DNA of 64,000 nt, from positions 1 to 64,000 of the forward strand of contig CAIOTH010000047.1 in the NCBI GenBank assembly GCA_903861145.1, written 5' to 3'. The notes under the pieces were generated by a model, which was not told where the DNA came from, did not search any database, and was given only the letters and a program-made list of their open reading frames with translations. Of the stretch, positions 63,152 to 64,000 are shown piece after piece (position 1 is the first letter of the stretch; each line of letters opens with the position of its first letter). This DNA is from an uncultured Bacteroidota bacterium. GTDB taxonomy: Bacteria; Bacteroidota; Bacteroidia; Chitinophagales; LD1. The translations under genes and the position numbers were made by a program.

Positions 63152-64000
63152 ATGGGCAATGTCTATGTGGTAATTATGGCCGGGGGTATTGGAAGCCGCT
63201 TTTGGCCTAAAAGCCGAAGCTCTAATCCAAAGCAGTTTCTGGACATTCTCAATACCGGAAAAACACTCATCCAGCTTACTTACGATAGGTTCAGGCCAAT
63301 TGTTCCGGAAGAAAACTTTTATGTTGTTACCGCCGATGATTATGAGGATTTGGTAAAAGATCAATTACCAGACCTAATGGACTACCAGATACTTAAGGAG
63401 CCCGTTAGAAGAAATACAGCCCCCTGCATTACCTATGCCTGCGATAAAATATACCAGCGCGACCCTAATGCCACAGTAATAATTACCCCTGCCGACCACC
63501 TGATTTTACAGGAAGACCGCTTTTTAACCGTTATTGCCAAATGTCTTGACTTTGTGGGACAGAATGAAAAGCTAGTTACCATTGGTCTAAAACCAACAAA
63601 GCCCTCCACAGGTTATGGATACATACAATACCTGGATGATGATGGTGGTAAGGAGTTTTTTAAGGTTAAGACCTTTACTGAAAAGCCATCGCTGGAAATA
63701 GCCCGCACTTTTATTAAGAGCGGTGATTTTTTATGGAACTCGGGCATGTTTGTTTGGAAGGCGAAAACAATTCTTGAGGCCATACGTAAGTATTTGCCAG
63801 AGATTGGAGATGCTTTTAAAAACGGCGCCACATATTATAATACAGCTGCCGAAGAGGCCTTTATACGCGAGGCATACTCGCAATGTACCAATATTTCGAT
63901 TGACTATGGTGTAATGGAAAAAGCCGACAACGTTTATACCATGCCTGCCCAATTTGGCTGGAGCGATGTAGGCTCGTGGGGTTCATTATACGAAGCTTAT
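63152..64000 (+). CDS. manC: Mannose-1-phosphate guanylyltransferase (5' part, runs off window)
   Basis: The frame is open from ATG 63152 to the window edge (283 codons). It makes GDP-mannose from mannose-1-phosphate and GTP for surface glycans. Signature VIMAGGIGSRFWPKSRSSNPKQF at the start, then RRNTAPCITYA, VIITPADHLIL, TGYGYIQYL, FTEKPSLEIA, WNSGMFVWKA and SIDYGVMEKADNV-xx-MPAQFGWSDVGSW, all typical of the ManC/GMP nucleotidyltransferase. Whether a phosphomannose isomerase domain follows cannot be seen. A promoter-like box lies just upstream. Confidence 0.93.
   Translation, partial: MGNVYVVIMAGGIGSRFWPKSRSSNPKQFLDILNTGKTLIQLTYDRFRPIVPEENFYVVTADDYEDLVKDQLPDLMDYQILKEPVRRNTAPCITYACDKIYQRDPNATVIITPADHLILQEDRFLTVIAKCLDFVGQNEKLVTIGLKPTKPSTGYGYIQYLDDDGGKEFFKVKTFTEKPSLEIARTFIKSGDFLWNSGMFVWKAKTILEAIRKYLPEIGDAFKNGATYYNTAAEEAFIREAYSQCTNISIDYGVMEKADNVYTMPAQFGWSDVGSWGSLYEAY

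Overview
The window is a 64 kb piece of a Bacteroidota chromosome. Support comes from the fused MurF-alanine racemase gene, a type IX secretion (T9SS) C-terminal sorting domain, an IleRS of 1134 residues, a DUF4286 protein, SusC/D-free but lipoprotein-rich gene content, and several near-perfect TAnnTTTG promoter boxes. Order and family cannot be fixed from the sequence alone. No rRNA, tRNA, CRISPR array, prophage or insertion sequence was found. The gene content is mostly core housekeeping, with a few accessory or unusual loci.

Layout. 0-6.2 kb: dut, a two-segment membrane protein with a damaged start, an oligosaccharide flippase, and a compact envelope-glycan group (GT-C-like membrane protein, GT2 glycosyltransferase, methyltransferase). 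6.3-9.8 kb: a VOC protein with a strong terminator, a small cytosolic protein, a YhcH/YjgK protein, a broken T9SS cargo gene coupled to a membrane protein, and an ECF sigma factor with its terminator. 10.1-18.2 kb: uvrA, then a very large secreted or periplasmic coiled-coil protein with an OmpA-like C-terminus. That gene is split into two frames by one missing base. 18.2-21.6 kb: REP-like palindromes, an alkaline-phosphatase-superfamily enzyme, a probable PD-(D/E)XK nuclease, an orphan FeoA-domain protein and a 47-residue lipoprotein. 21.7-28.4 kb: a MurG-like glycosyltransferase overlapping dgkA, GNAT and DinB proteins, lspA and ileS. 28.7-36.4 kb: gcvH, a VanZ protein, a TPR protein, DUF4286, murF-alr, an inward-rectifier K+ channel and prfA. 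36.6-44.5 kb: a beta-propeller-like secreted protein, an LpxH-like phosphoesterase, small accessory enzymes, then the LUD protein/ftsH/rsfS unit divergent from birA. 44.7-54.3 kb: two rhomboid proteases, an EEP-family protein, cysS, an M28 peptidase lipoprotein, an outer-membrane barrel, trhO, kbl and an AI-2E family permease. 54.3-64 kb: an ArnT-like glycosyltransferase, a histidinol-phosphatase-like HAD enzyme, split YeeE/YedE transporters, a flippase-like LPG-synthase-TM protein, scpA, a DinB-like protein, recQ, and the 5' part of a mannose-1-phosphate guanylyltransferase running off the window.

Themes. Envelope construction recurs: flippase, four glycosyltransferases, MurF-Alr, DgkA, LspA, LpxH-like, ArnT-like and GDP-mannose precursor supply. 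Proteostasis and translation form a second theme (FtsH, rhomboids, RsfS, PrfA, IleS, CysS, TrhO). The most unusual object is the coiled-coil protein at 13.1-18.2 kb. Its Asp-Ser (DS) landmarks fall almost exclusively 16 or 24 residues apart over hundreds of residues. Three genes carry single-base lesions at or near homopolymer runs (about 530, 8623 and 14655), which may be assembly indels or real decay. Several intergenic gaps carry palindromic repeats of different families.
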